A stretch of DNA of 64,000 nt, from positions 62,001 through 126,000 of the forward strand of contig CAZHXA010000001.1 in assembly GCA_964536025.1 (NCBI GenBank), read 5' to 3'. The notes beneath the pieces were generated by a model. That model worked only from the letters and a program-made list of their open reading frames with translations. It did no database searches and was not told the DNA's origin. The translations under genes were made by a program, and so were the position numbers. Below, piece after piece: positions 42,982-52,875 of the stretch. Each line of letters starts with the position of its first letter. Position 1 is the first letter of the stretch. This stretch comes from RGIG4576 sp964536025. GTDB taxonomy: Bacteria; Bacteroidota; Bacteroidia; Bacteroidales; Muribaculaceae.

Positions 42982-44172
42982 TCACTTTTCAGTTTTAATC
43001 AAAATATATGATATAAGGAAATAGACTGCTGCAAGAAGCCAAAGCATTATATATGGCATGTGTTGCTGCGACAAAACAGAACCGGTTGTGTTCAAACCGA
43101 CAAATCCGATTGCTCCCCACGTGGACGGTATACAGTTTCCTACCATTTGCCAAAATCCACTCATTGCATAACGAGGCCAAGAGACTCCTGACAAAAATAT
43201 AAATACCAAAGAAGTGAAAACAAACACCAAAAAAGTGGATTCTCGGTCGGGGACATATCGCTGTATCAACATTCCGAAGAAAACAACTGCAAACAAATAT
43301 GGCAACATGAACGCAAAAACATCAATAAATGTTCCGTTCATTGGCAAATCGAAAATTATAGGAACAAAATGCAACACAAAAATCGACGGCACAATCATAA
43401 GCATTACATAACACACCGATTTTCCCACAAGAGTGGCAAACGCACCTACATTGCTACATTGCATAGGGTCAACTCCGCCATTATTTCGACGTCTTTCTCG
43501 AGAACCTGCACCAAGAAAACAAATTGCTAAAATCATACTTTGCTGAAGTATCAACACAAGCACACCGGGCATAATGGCAGAGGCAAGTCCTTGTGCTACA
43601 TTGCCAATGGGAATGAGTTTGAACGGAATGGGCTTTTCACCATCACCCGAAGTTTCAGAACCGGTCAATGATGCAATACGTTCGGCTTGTTTCTTAGCTC
43701 CCATTTCACCACCTACTTCAGTCACTGCCATCAACATACTTTTATATCGCAACAACAAACTCATGTCACAAAACAATTCGACTGTCGCAACCTCATTTTG
43801 TGCAACTTTTTGAGAAAAATCGGCTGGGAAATGAATCACCCCATAACAAACTTTCTCCGCCATTGCACGACGTGCTTCCTGCATATTGGCTGCATAACCG
43901 GCTATTTTTATATCCTGAGAGGCATCAAGATGTCGAGCATAGCGACGCGTTAATTCAGAACGGCAATCATCAACCACAACCACCGGCACATCACGAGCCA
44001 CTTCGGGATTGTATATAGCCGAATATACCAAAGGATAGGTAAAAGGCAACACAAAGAGGAATACGAGTACGCCCACATCCTTTCTTATCAAGCCGTATTC
44101 ATTACGCCATACTTCAAATATGTCAGCAAGTATTTTTTTCATTTTAACTAAATCATTATTCATATCATTCAT
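42982..44172 (-). CDS. ABC-2 type transporter permease (second of a pair)
   Basis: About 396 residues from ATG 44172; the preceding codon is TTG. One N-terminal membrane helix (about 28-48), a large periplasmic domain and five C-terminal helices form the ABC2_membrane_3 layout of YhhJ/YbhR permeases. It follows the first permease by 3 bp. Together with the upstream HlyD-type adaptor and TolC it would make a trans-envelope exporter. The usual ATPase is not encoded nearby. Substrate unknown. Confidence 0.82.
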   Translation of the reverse strand: MNDMNNDLVKMKKILADIFEVWRNEYGLIRKDVGVLVFLFVLPFTYPLVYSAIYNPEVARDVPVVVVDDCRSELTRRYARHLDASQDIKIAGYAANMQEARRAMAEKVCYGVIHFPADFSQKVAQNEVATVELFCDMSLLLRYKSMLMAVTEVGGEMGAKKQAERIASLTGSETSGDGEKPIPFKLIPIGNVAQGLASAIMPGVLVLILQQSMILAICFLGAGSRERRRNNGGVDPMQCSNVGAFATLVGKSVCYVMLMIVPSIFVLHFVPIIFDLPMNGTFIDVFAFMLPYLFAVVFFGMLIQRYVPDRESTFLVFVFTSLVFIFLSGVSWPRYAMSGFWQMVGNCIPSTWGAIGFVGLNTTGSVLSQQHMPYIMLWLLAAVYFLISYILIKTEK

Positions 44173-44175
44173 CAA

Positions 44176-45354
44176 TCAAGGCACATAAACAACCGGCTTT
44201 TTCATTGCTTTTTTTAATCGTGGCAACACCAACAACGACACAAGTGGAAATGCCAACATCGCTACATAATAAAATCGAGAAAAAACAAAACCCAAGCCGT
44301 TCAACGCCTGATCAACGTATATCAAGAAGTAAAAACGCACCGGCAAAAGATAACTGAATACAGCTATACACGGATACATATCTTCAACAGGGAAAGAATA
44401 TCCTCCAAGCGAAAAGGCAAGTACGCTCATAAGCGAACAAACCGACAAAGCATAACGAGGATTAGGCACAATGCCACACGCTATAACGGCAAAAGCCTGA
44501 CAAGCCACTACAAGCAAAAACATTGCAAGTAACATGGTCCACATTTCTCCATTCATGGGATACTGTACCACTACATAAAAAATGATAAGCATAAGCCACC
44601 CTACAAGCGTAAAGAGAACCGTAAGTGGCAACAATTTACCAAACATTGCCACAAGCATAGAACCTCCACCTGCATTAAGCCACTCACGAGTGGTTCCGTT
44701 TTTTATCTCTGCAGTTATCACATAACATGTAACCAAAGCTATCATCAATGCAAGAACTCCGGGAGCAAACGAATTAACAAGGTAAACTCCATAATTCATC
44801 GTAGGATTCCCAAGCATGTGAACGTCGTTTACAAACGGTTGCAATGCCGGTTTCAATTCATCAGGCGATACCCCGTGAGCATCGAGCGTTCCGCTTATCA
44901 AAGCTCCATTGGCAAGCATGGATATGGTGGTGTAACCTTTTATCAACAAAGAACCGGGTACAAAATAGCCGAAATTTATATAATAAGATAATTCAGGATG
45001 ACGTCCCGACAACGCTTTTTCTTCAAATCCGGCAGGAATAACAAAAAAGCCGTTCACCTTATCGCTTTTTACATAATCCATCGCTTCGGCATAGCTATCC
45101 AACTTGTATTTTATATCCACTTGTTGCAACGAACCAAGAGTACGAGTGAGCGAACGAGACATTTCACTATGATCCAAATCAACTATCGCACTCGGCACTC
45201 GCATGGCAACGCCTTTATCCATGAGAGATATAAAAAACGCAGTCATACCCAATGGTATCAGCACAATACACACAAGATAAAAAATAGGACGCCGAACAAG
45301 CGTAACACATCCTCGTTTTACCGACTTGCCAATATATTTTAATAAGCCACTCAC
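44176..45354 (-). CDS. ABC-2 type transporter permease (first of a pair)
   Basis: 392 residues beginning at GTG 45354; no ATG occurs before the first membrane segment. Topology matches its partner: an N-terminal helix (about 22-42), a periplasmic domain (about 45-185) and a C-terminal bundle of helices. It is 54 bp downstream of the adaptor gene. The two permeases probably form a heterodimer. Confidence 0.82.
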   Translation of the reverse strand: MSGLLKYIGKSVKRGCVTLVRRPIFYLVCIVLIPLGMTAFFISLMDKGVAMRVPSAIVDLDHSEMSRSLTRTLGSLQQVDIKYKLDSYAEAMDYVKSDKVNGFFVIPAGFEEKALSGRHPELSYYINFGYFVPGSLLIKGYTTISMLANGALISGTLDAHGVSPDELKPALQPFVNDVHMLGNPTMNYGVYLVNSFAPGVLALMIALVTCYVITAEIKNGTTREWLNAGGGSMLVAMFGKLLPLTVLFTLVGWLMLIIFYVVVQYPMNGEMWTMLLAMFLLVVACQAFAVIACGIVPNPRYALSVCSLMSVLAFSLGGYSFPVEDMYPCIAVFSYLLPVRFYFLIYVDQALNGLGFVFSRFYYVAMLAFPLVSLLVLPRLKKAMKKPVVYVP

Positions 45355-45408
45355 TTTGAATGTTTTTAATATGTTATTATGCCAAAGTTTTTCTACAGTA
45401 AGTTAAAT

Positions 45409-46425
45409 TCACTTGTTTTCAAGTAAAATAGCACTCATTCCCGGACGTAGGTTCTCGATACGTTCAATAGGACGAGCTTTAACTTCAAAAGTTTTGCTAT
45501 CATATTCACCTGCTGCCTTAGTAGCACTCCATACGGCATAGCTACCCATATCACGAATGTAAAAAATCTTGGCTTTAGCCGTTTTTTTATCAAGACCCGG
45601 CAACATTACTTCTATTTCTTTACCCATAGTAAGGGTGTTAAGCATTTCCTCACGCACATTGAACACAATCCAAGTATCATCGTTTTTCAACACACTCATT
45701 ATAGGCGTACCTGTACCCACCAATTCACCCACTTCAGGATAAATTTCTGTAACTTCACCATCGCATGGAGCGACAAGATACTGGTCTTCAAGAATAGATT
45801 CCACTTCAAGCACACTGCCACGAGCGGCATTTTTCATAGCAAGTGATGCTTCCTTATCTTCTTTTTGAGCACCAGCCACAGCCATGTCATATTGAGATTT
45901 TGCAGCCGATACACGAGCTTCAGCCACTTCGTAAGCAGCCAATGCCTCATCACGCTTTTGCTCCGACACAACACCTTGCTTAAACAAGTTTTCCATTCGG
46001 TCATAAGTTTTTTTAGCTATCGATAGAGCTGCCTTAGCCTGAATCCACATATCTCGTGCCGAATCAATTAATTGAACACGCGTACCGGCATCAACCTTTT
46101 GATTCTTAGCCGAAGCGGCATTTTCCATTGATTGAGCTTGCATTAACTTTGCATCTACTGTAGAAGAATAGATATGCACAAGAGTATCTCCTTTTTTAAC
46201 AAGGTCGCCCTCTTTTACATAAAAATCTTGCACTCTACCGGGAAGTTTTCCCGAAATACGTACCGAAGCGGCATCAGCCTGACCTTGCACCAAGACTTCT
46301 GCCGGTTTCAACAAAAACATTCCCACGATAAACAAAATCACCATAGCAACCGTAAGACAAGCAAGAGCCTTAAGCAATCGGCGATCTTCCTGTTCCATTT
46401 CTTTTATTTTATCAACTTCTTCCAT
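45409..46425 (-). CDS. HlyD/EmrA-type periplasmic adaptor (membrane fusion protein)
   Basis: 338 residues. An N-terminal membrane anchor (about 17-40) is followed by a biotinyl-lipoyl-like half (VSGKLPGRVQDFYVKEGDLVKKGDTLVHI without a long break), a coiled-coil hairpin (about 88-205), and the second lipoyl and beta-barrel halves (VAPCDGEVTEIYPEVGELVGTGTPI). It bridges inner-membrane permeases and TolC. It is the second gene of the operon, 40 bp after the TolC-like gene. Confidence 0.88.
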   Translation of the reverse strand: MEEVDKIKEMEQEDRRLLKALACLTVAMVILFIVGMFLLKPAEVLVQGQADAASVRISGKLPGRVQDFYVKEGDLVKKGDTLVHIYSSTVDAKLMQAQSMENAASAKNQKVDAGTRVQLIDSARDMWIQAKAALSIAKKTYDRMENLFKQGVVSEQKRDEALAAYEVAEARVSAAKSQYDMAVAGAQKEDKEASLAMKNAARGSVLEVESILEDQYLVAPCDGEVTEIYPEVGELVGTGTPIMSVLKNDDTWIVFNVREEMLNTLTMGKEIEVMLPGLDKKTAKAKIFYIRDMGSYAVWSATKAAGEYDSKTFEVKARPIERIENLRPGMSAILLENK

Positions 46426-46465
46426 ATCGGTATTTTTTATTTCAAAATGAAGTATTTAATCATAT

Positions 46466-47911
46466 TTATCTCTCACCATCAACAAGTTTTCCAAGCACCT
46501 TATCAAGATATACATTACATAGACGCACATCAATCTTTGCATCAATCACTTCAGAATTGGCTTTAAGCCACGCTGTTTGAGCAGCCATCACATCATCCGA
46601 AACAAGTACACCTTCTTTAAACCCAAGTTGAGCGGTACGCAAATTTTCTTGTGCATTATCCAAATTACTGCAAGTAGTGGTGTAAATTCTTAACGCCTCA
46701 TGCATCTTATATGAAGCCTGATTGACCTGAAGTTCGATTTTTTCTTTTGCATCTTCAAGTTCCAATTTGCGTATAACAGTTTCACTTTTAGCTGCACGAT
46801 ATTTATTGTAATTACCACCCCAATGCCATAGAGGAATTTTCAACATGGCACCCACACTGAACATTCCGTCAAATTCGTTTTTGAAACCGTTGAACGAATT
46901 GGGATTTGTTACCGAATAAGCCCCTACCAATGCCAATTGCGGAAGCATCGTAGCACGCTCAGCTTTAGCTTTCTGTTCATACACCTTTACCGCAAGTTCC
47001 AACGCCTGCACATCGTTACGGCGTCCCCAAATATCGGTCATATCATATTCAGATGCAGGCATATCGGTAAGCTCAAAATCTTCAAGATTTTCATCTTCAA
47101 GTGTAAGACGCATATTCACCGGCAAACCACATAATTGAGCAAGCAACATTCCGGCAAGCGAAAGCCCGTTTTCAACCTTTACAAGGTCGACATTAGCCTC
47201 ATTCAACTTCACCGAAACGCTTAAGACATCCGATTGCGTAGCTACGCCCTCTTTCTTCATAAGCAAAACATTCTCTTTCAACGAGTCAAGCAATGCAACG
47301 TAACTGCGTGCCAATTTTTCCTTTGCCTTTAATGAAACGACTTGCCAATAAGCTGCATCTACATCATAAATAACATCTTCGACAGCCATATCACGTTGAC
47401 GTTTTGCTATATTTTCGGCATATTTCGTAATCTCATTCATGGCACGTATCTTTCCACCCATAAACACAGGTTGTGTGATAGTAATTGCACCGGCAAAAAC
47501 ATTGTGTATATCATAGGTTAAAGCACTTTTAGGTAGCAACGCCACTTGCGATGGTACAATCTGACCGTTAACCACAAGAGGTTTTCCATCGGCTCCGGTA
47601 ACCAAATTATAATTATATTTTCCTGTAGCCGGGTCAAAACTCATTGTAGGTAATTTGGCATCTTCATCAATAAGTGACAATTTCTTTTGATTATACAAAT
47701 AACTTGCTTGCACATCAAGAGCAGGCAAATAAGAAGCTCGTGCTTCACTTTTTTGGTAACCGGCACGTGCTATTTTCATTTCGGCTATTTTCAATTGTTT
47801 GTTATTAGCTATTGCCATATTTCTACAAGAGTCCAGTGACACGGCACAATTACCTGTCATGACTACACTTAAACACAATAAAAAAAGTCCTATTTTTATT
47901 CGCATATTCAT
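46466..47911 (-). CDS. TolC-family outer-membrane efflux protein
   Basis: 481 residues with a signal peptide (about 1-23) and two OEP repeats. These are long alpha-hairpins with SxSxMxIA/NNKQLKIAEMKIARAGYQKSEA-like heptads and the DVQASYLYN strand region. The trimer forms the outer-membrane channel of the exporter. It is the first gene of the operon, with an excellent promoter at 47975-48005. Confidence 0.9.
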   Translation of the reverse strand: MNMRIKIGLFLLCLSVVMTGNCAVSLDSCRNMAIANNKQLKIAEMKIARAGYQKSEARASYLPALDVQASYLYNQKKLSLIDEDAKLPTMSFDPATGKYNYNLVTGADGKPLVVNGQIVPSQVALLPKSALTYDIHNVFAGAITITQPVFMGGKIRAMNEITKYAENIAKRQRDMAVEDVIYDVDAAYWQVVSLKAKEKLARSYVALLDSLKENVLLMKKEGVATQSDVLSVSVKLNEANVDLVKVENGLSLAGMLLAQLCGLPVNMRLTLEDENLEDFELTDMPASEYDMTDIWGRRNDVQALELAVKVYEQKAKAERATMLPQLALVGAYSVTNPNSFNGFKNEFDGMFSVGAMLKIPLWHWGGNYNKYRAAKSETVIRKLELEDAKEKIELQVNQASYKMHEALRIYTTTCSNLDNAQENLRTAQLGFKEGVLVSDDVMAAQTAWLKANSEVIDAKIDVRLCNVYLDKVLGKLVDGER

Positions 47912-47974
47912 AAAAGCACCTTTATTTTAATCGTTAAAACAATATTCCTATACAACATGTTGCAAAGGAACGCA

Positions 47975-48005
47975 CAAATATACCCTATTTAAACCAACAA
48001 ACAAA
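47975..48005 (-). promoter_or_regulatory. Promoter of the tolC-hlyD-permease operon
   Basis: Minus-strand -7 box TATATTTG (47975-47982) and TTTG at 48002-48005 with a 19-nt spacer, an exact consensus match. The predicted leader is about 57 nt. Confidence 0.7.
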
Positions 48006-48070
48006 CAACATTATATCATATTGAGCTAATAAAAAGAAAAACAGAACAAAAAAAGATACTTATACAATAT

Positions 48071-48106
48071 AAAAATGCGTTATCGGATAAAACACACCGA
48101 TAACGC
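48071..48106 (-). terminator. Terminator of the large secreted protein gene
   Basis: GCGTTATCGG (48077-48086) pairs with CCGATAACGC (48097-48106). The minus-strand tail ATTTTTATATT follows. It lies about 80 bp after the stop at 48189. Confidence 0.75.
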
Positions 48107-48188
48107 ACAAAAACGCATTTATTTATCAATGATTAAATTCAAATGCTATTAAGTTTCACTCTCTTTTCAAGAACTAACTTTCAATTTT

Positions 48189-50852
48189 TCAACGAAGCAA
48201 TACTTTGGCAGTAATTATTTCGCCACTCGGCATAACAGCTCTCGCGATATACAGCCCACAAAGTCCGTTAGTGTTGGCTCTACTTCCCACAGCCGAAACA
48301 GCTAAAGCACCGGTAGCAGAGAAAAGGCTTATTGATGTTGCTCCTTCTACAGTAACGCTATTGTCGCCGGTAATTACCTTTTGAGTCTTTTCAGAGTTTA
48401 CCCCATCTATACCAACAGTATTGTCATTTATCCCCTCAAGAGCCACAATTTTATCTTCAGCCATTGGTGATGAGATACGCAACATAGCTTTCGCTTCGCT
48501 CTGCCCCTCAGTTGGCGTGTAGGTCACAGTAATTTTGCTTTTAGTATTCCAACATCTTGTACTTGATGTCTTAGCCGAAAAGTTTTTAGCATTTTCTCCG
48601 GATATAGCTACCATAACACCGCCATGTAAATTTTTATTGATTGTTTCAATAACTTGGCTTACTGCTTCATTATTAACTGTAGTAAATGCTAATGATTCAC
48701 CACTATTTGGAGTCACAGTTGCTTCAGGCAACGATAATTTCGGGTCATCATCATTCAAAGTGTATTTATGAATTACGGCTTGACGGGCACCGACATCTCC
48801 TATAGCCACACCTATAAGTATTTCGGCATGCCCTTTAGAATTGCGACGAACCGAAACACCCTCAGGTTCTCCCATAGAATACCCTTGAAGTGTAGAGTTT
48901 TTCAAGAATTTACGATATACAAATTCTTCAGTACGCCAATTATACACATGAAGCACAAGCGTTGGTTTGTCATTAAGAGCAGTAGAATTCTCCTTACTTA
49001 CGCCTTCCAATACATAAAGATAATCACCACTTATTGCGTAACCTTGATGATCCCAAGTATTATAACCCTTATCACCCGAAGTAGATGTAGGGTTATCCCC
49101 TTTTTTAATTGACACTACTTTTAAAGCCTTGGCTGTGGACGGATTAGCAATCACTTCGTCAAGGTCATAAATTGCATAACTATTTTTTCCTGAAGGTGTA
49201 TAACGACTCACGAAAAGACGCGACACTTCATCTACTGCAGGATATTCATTGTTTATATCTTTGTTATCCAAAGTGTAGATAGGATAAGTTGTACCGCCAT
49301 AAGTAAATGATGTTTTACGCAAATCAACCACAGCTCCGCTTACCCACGGAAACCAACAGCATGCGTCTGAACGAGTCTCCGAGCCGTCAGCCTTAAGCGT
49401 ACCTCGTCCACCCGTAAAGATATACACCTTACCATCTATGCGAGCCACACTCATGTTGGTTCCATGTCCTGCCCACACGAGTTGCATTTTAGATGCCGAA
49501 TTTGCCTTTTTGTCAAAGCGAGTCAGACAAAGTCCTTTAGGGTCTCCATATTTTTGGTTTAATGTACTTGCTGCCGAATTATTCTCAATCTGTATATAAT
49601 AAACGTCACCGGTAACCGGATCTACGTCAAAATTTTGTATTATTGTAACAGCTTTTGTAGTATATGCCGACTTGTATGTACCAAATGTACATTTATCAAC
49701 ATCTATAAGATCAAAATTATCGTTATAGTAGATACGTTGCGATTCTTCTCCTATATTTTGGAAATTAGCAAATTCATAGTTATTATTATCACAATCATTA
49801 AAACGTACATCATGCGTAACTGTTTTAGCTGAGTTTTTATTGGCATAATATACTTCATTATGTGTTTCGTGGATTTGTCGCTTATTACGGAATACATTGT
49901 ATTTCATCTCAACCGTACAGTTTACCGGAGTTACCGTACCAACCGCATCTACTTCACCCGGGAAAAAACGTATCAATGAGTAATGACCCGACTGACCGAT
50001 ACATTCGTTAAAGTAGTTATGAGTTATTTCAAATTTTGTCGTACCACTCAAAGCACAACGATTCAAGCCCATACAAAAACCGCCACCGGCAAGTTCTGTT
50101 TGCACACCAACTTGATAAAAGTTGTTGTATTTCAATTTAATTACACCGGCACAATTGTCAAGTCTTATACTTGTGGAACCTTGATCAAAGTTGTTATCAT
50201 AAACTGTTATGGTCTCATTGCCTCCTGCTATAGCAACATAATTAGCAGTTTTACTACCTTTAAAAATATTATGAGAAATGTTTACATTTTTAAATTTACC
50301 TTGTGACTCCGGTGCTGTTGCAGCGGCATCCGACACAATATTACCAAGCTTCACTACAGCCAACTTATTGTCGCGTTTGAGTGTAGACTCCGTACTTACG
50401 TTGAATATATATTTAAACCCGTTGATCGGAGCCTCTGATGTAGCTGTTACATTGCTCACTGTAGCATCTCCGGTTAAATTAAACCCGTTGATTGTTACAT
50501 TGTCAGCCTCAACCTTAATTTCCGCTGTGATTTCAGAAATTTTAGTGCGGTCAACTATTCGCGGATCACTATCAGCGTTGCACCCCAACAGTTTCATCCC
50601 TTTTACATTGATTACACCACCGGTAAAACTACCGGGCGTAAAATAGACCGTCGACGATTCTTCAGGGTTTACTGACATCAAATCATCGATTGATGCGAAT
50701 GCATCATCTCCAACTGTGTAACTTGTGCCTTTATAGACAATAACTGCTCCCGAAGTTGAAGCCTCCGGCGAAATTAGATAATCCTTAGCCTCTAGTGCCG
50801 ATGGTAATACAATCGCACCTACTAAGACAAATGCTTTAAGTTTTAAATTCAT
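48189..50852 (-). CDS. Large secreted beta-helix / beta-propeller surface protein
   Basis: 887 residues, not assignable to a named family by eye. A signal peptide (about 1-22) precedes a right-handed beta-helix-like part (about 30-390) with repeated NxxI/VTINGFNL, VNISHNIF and VYDNNFD rungs. Then a propeller-like part (about 400-700) holds GHGTNMSVARIDGKVYIFTGG, DHQGYAISGDYLYVLEG and GEPEGVSV. These motifs recall the propeller of P68-RBP/TagC-like proteins. The last ~70 residues look like a type IX sorting tail (ATSISLFSATGALAVS ... GLYIARA ... KVLLR). It stands alone with its own terminator. Surface adhesion or substrate binding is an inference. Confidence 0.7.
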   Translation of the reverse strand: MNLKLKAFVLVGAIVLPSALEAKDYLISPEASTSGAVIVYKGTSYTVGDDAFASIDDLMSVNPEESSTVYFTPGSFTGGVINVKGMKLLGCNADSDPRIVDRTKISEITAEIKVEADNVTINGFNLTGDATVSNVTATSEAPINGFKYIFNVSTESTLKRDNKLAVVKLGNIVSDAAATAPESQGKFKNVNISHNIFKGSKTANYVAIAGGNETITVYDNNFDQGSTSIRLDNCAGVIKLKYNNFYQVGVQTELAGGGFCMGLNRCALSGTTKFEITHNYFNECIGQSGHYSLIRFFPGEVDAVGTVTPVNCTVEMKYNVFRNKRQIHETHNEVYYANKNSAKTVTHDVRFNDCDNNNYEFANFQNIGEESQRIYYNDNFDLIDVDKCTFGTYKSAYTTKAVTIIQNFDVDPVTGDVYYIQIENNSAASTLNQKYGDPKGLCLTRFDKKANSASKMQLVWAGHGTNMSVARIDGKVYIFTGGRGTLKADGSETRSDACCWFPWVSGAVVDLRKTSFTYGGTTYPIYTLDNKDINNEYPAVDEVSRLFVSRYTPSGKNSYAIYDLDEVIANPSTAKALKVVSIKKGDNPTSTSGDKGYNTWDHQGYAISGDYLYVLEGVSKENSTALNDKPTLVLHVYNWRTEEFVYRKFLKNSTLQGYSMGEPEGVSVRRNSKGHAEILIGVAIGDVGARQAVIHKYTLNDDDPKLSLPEATVTPNSGESLAFTTVNNEAVSQVIETINKNLHGGVMVAISGENAKNFSAKTSSTRCWNTKSKITVTYTPTEGQSEAKAMLRISSPMAEDKIVALEGINDNTVGIDGVNSEKTQKVITGDNSVTVEGATSISLFSATGALAVSAVGSRANTNGLCGLYIARAVMPSGEIITAKVLLR

Positions 50853-51263
50853 GGTTTATTTAGTTTTATAAATTCAATTATATGTAAAATTGAATTTCAA
50901 ATTATAGTAATAAATTAAAGTTCTCGCTTAGAGACTTCTAATCAAATTCTTTTAGAGGAATATGCTATTTTTCAGATTATTCCAATAAAATATGTTCTTA
51001 AAAAGCGTAAGTTCCTCTTGTTCAGAGGCTGATTTTAATTAAAACTATATTCAAAAAATTCACTGCACACAAAAATAGAACTTTTTTTTCAAATTTTCAA
51101 TATTTCTTGAAATTTCATATTTTTTCTGTCTACTGCCGTTATTGTGTTTATTATTTTTCTATCATTACTGCATCTTATTGCTAAAATGCAATCCTAAACT
51201 TTTGCAACAGGCGATTGAACCGATAATTTATTTAATTATTATCGAAGTAGATTTCAACTTCTC
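50853..51263. other. Gene-free AT-rich region between two minus-strand genes
   Basis: About 410 bp, very AT-rich, without a credible gene. A possible minus-strand -7 box TATTTTTG lies at 51070-51077, but it would give a leader over 200 nt for the large secreted protein, and the -33 element (about 51098) is weak. I see no terminator for the downstream end of the coiled-coil gene. Confidence 0.5.
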
Positions 51264-52157
51264 TTATTTAAGCACAAATGTGCGAGAGCCTAAACGATAA
51301 CTATCGGCAAACACTTCTACTCGGTATTCACCTTCAGAAAGAGGACTTGTTACATTCCAATAAATTGTAACATTAGGCACTTCCTGCCCTGTGTACTCTA
51401 TTTTTTTACTATCGGTATAAGGCATTTCCACGCCATCAAAAGCAAAAGCACCATGACTGCCTAAAAGCGTACCTTCCGGATTAGTTATTCTCACAAACAA
51501 TTCTTTTTCTCCCACCGGAGTTGAATTATTTGGCGAAATAGTGAATGTTACCATCAATTGTTTTGCTTTTTTTACCTTTTTCTCTTCCTTTCCTGTCTTT
51601 TTTAAGCAAGTAAGTTTAAGATTTGTGATATTAAGTTTTTCGGCAAGCTCCATACGCTCTTCAAGATGTGCATTTTTTTCTTGAGCTATATTCACTTTAC
51701 TTGCCAATTCTCTATTTTCGTTCTTAATTTGTACATTTTCAGCTTTCAGACCTTCATTTTCTCGCCTCAACGAGTCTATTATGGAAATATAATGTTTTAT
51801 AAGACCTTTCAGGGTTGAAACTTCTTCTTTCAACTCTTTTATTCGCTTATTGCTTGTTATTTTTTGTGTTTTAAGCTCAGCAAGAAGTTTTTCCACTTTG
51901 CTTTTTGCTTCAGTGTATTTTTGCAATATGGAATCGTTATTTATAAATTGAGTTTGATTTTCAAGGCTTTGATATTGCATATTCAAATTCTCATACTCAC
52001 CAGCAAGTTGCAACTGTTGATTTTCAAGTTGCAACAATTCATTGGCTTTCTCCATTTCATTTTTTGATGAAACTGCAGAATATACAATACAGATAAATAC
52101 CAAAATTACCGTAGCTATGGCTCCTATTATTATATTTTTCTTGGTTTTTGGCGTCAT
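51264..52157 (-). CDS. Membrane-anchored coiled-coil protein, unknown
   Basis: 297 residues. A short cytoplasmic start, one membrane segment (about 9-28), then about 160 residues of heptad-rich coiled coil (about 30-190, many Leu/Glu/Lys/Gln) lead to a basic linker. A C-terminal beta-sandwich-like domain (about 205-297: LMVTFTISPN, LFVRITNPEG, YRVEVFADSYRLG) follows. I do not recognise the family. The layout suggests an envelope-spanning scaffold. It is transcribed alone. Confidence 0.75.
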   Translation of the reverse strand: MTPKTKKNIIIGAIATVILVFICIVYSAVSSKNEMEKANELLQLENQQLQLAGEYENLNMQYQSLENQTQFINNDSILQKYTEAKSKVEKLLAELKTQKITSNKRIKELKEEVSTLKGLIKHYISIIDSLRRENEGLKAENVQIKNENRELASKVNIAQEKNAHLEERMELAEKLNITNLKLTCLKKTGKEEKKVKKAKQLMVTFTISPNNSTPVGEKELFVRITNPEGTLLGSHGAFAFDGVEMPYTDSKKIEYTGQEVPNVTIYWNVTSPLSEGEYRVEVFADSYRLGSRTFVLK

Positions 52158-52194
52158 ATTTAATTTTTTATTTCTTATAAACCTAATTTTATTG

Positions 52195-52226
52195 CAAACT
52201 TAAACAGAATTTTTCACAAATTCAAC
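52195..52226 (-). promoter_or_regulatory. Promoter of the coiled-coil protein gene
   Basis: Minus-strand -7 box TAAGTTTG (52195-52202) and GTTG at 52223-52226, spacing 20 nt. The leader would be about 31 nt. Confidence 0.5.
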
Positions 52227-52279
52227 CACTCACACATAAATCTTCTTAATTCTGTCTAAAAACACGCCAACTTATTTCT

Positions 52280-52843
52280 TTATATTTCGTATAATTCAAC
52301 AGGCAATGTTGACGTTTTTTTTATAGGTTTCAATGGTGCATTTTTCTTTTGTATCTTTTGCTTTCGTTTCGATTTAGGAGTTTTCGCACTTTCTTCCTTT
52401 ACACTTTTAGCCAGTTTTACTGCTTTCTTTGCATCTACACCCACATAGTTCACTATATATTGCACACAAATACCTGTTTTTGTTGAAATCACGTTATATA
52501 CATCAGCAATAGAGCCATCGGGCAATACACCATTCAAACGATAACCTTTTAACGTAGATAGCGAAAACTTTTTCACACGAGTATCATACATGTTATACTC
52601 CATAGCACGACGATGTAAATTTTGTTTCAGCACGTCATCGTTCACACCTTCACTGCTAAACACTTGAACAATGAAAGTCATATCCTCCACAATCATTTCC
52701 AAACGGTCACGACTGCTATATAACACCTTGCTGTTTTCCGAAGCTTCAAATGTGAGATTATAAAGCCAACGAAACTTCTCTGCATTTGCCGATAAACAAA
52801 CCATTATCGTCATCAAGAATCCTATAACAAGCCTTTTCTTCAT
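52280..52843 (-). CDS. Small secreted protein, unknown
   Basis: About 187 residues from ATG 52843 (the frame extends three codons to a TTG). The signal peptide is MKKRLVIGFLMTIMVCLSANA. The mature part is mixed alpha/beta, with VDAKKAVKLAKSVKEE near residue 148 and a very basic Lys-rich tail (KTPKSKRKQKIQKKN). I do not recognise a domain. It has its own good promoter at 52876-52907 and lies between the coiled-coil gene and the tRNA. Confidence 0.7.
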   Translation of the reverse strand: MKKRLVIGFLMTIMVCLSANAEKFRWLYNLTFEASENSKVLYSSRDRLEMIVEDMTFIVQVFSSEGVNDDVLKQNLHRRAMEYNMYDTRVKKFSLSTLKGYRLNGVLPDGSIADVYNVISTKTGICVQYIVNYVGVDAKKAVKLAKSVKEESAKTPKSKRKQKIQKKNAPLKPIKKTSTLPVELYEI

Positions 52844-52875
52844 ATCTCTCAAATCAAGACATTATGATATTGACA

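Noticed and set aside
48189..50852. Bacteriocin (helveticin J-like) identity for the large secreted protein
   Set aside because: The propeller-like motifs are loosely similar, but the protein is far longer, has a beta-helix half and a sorting tail, and no immunity gene is adjacent.
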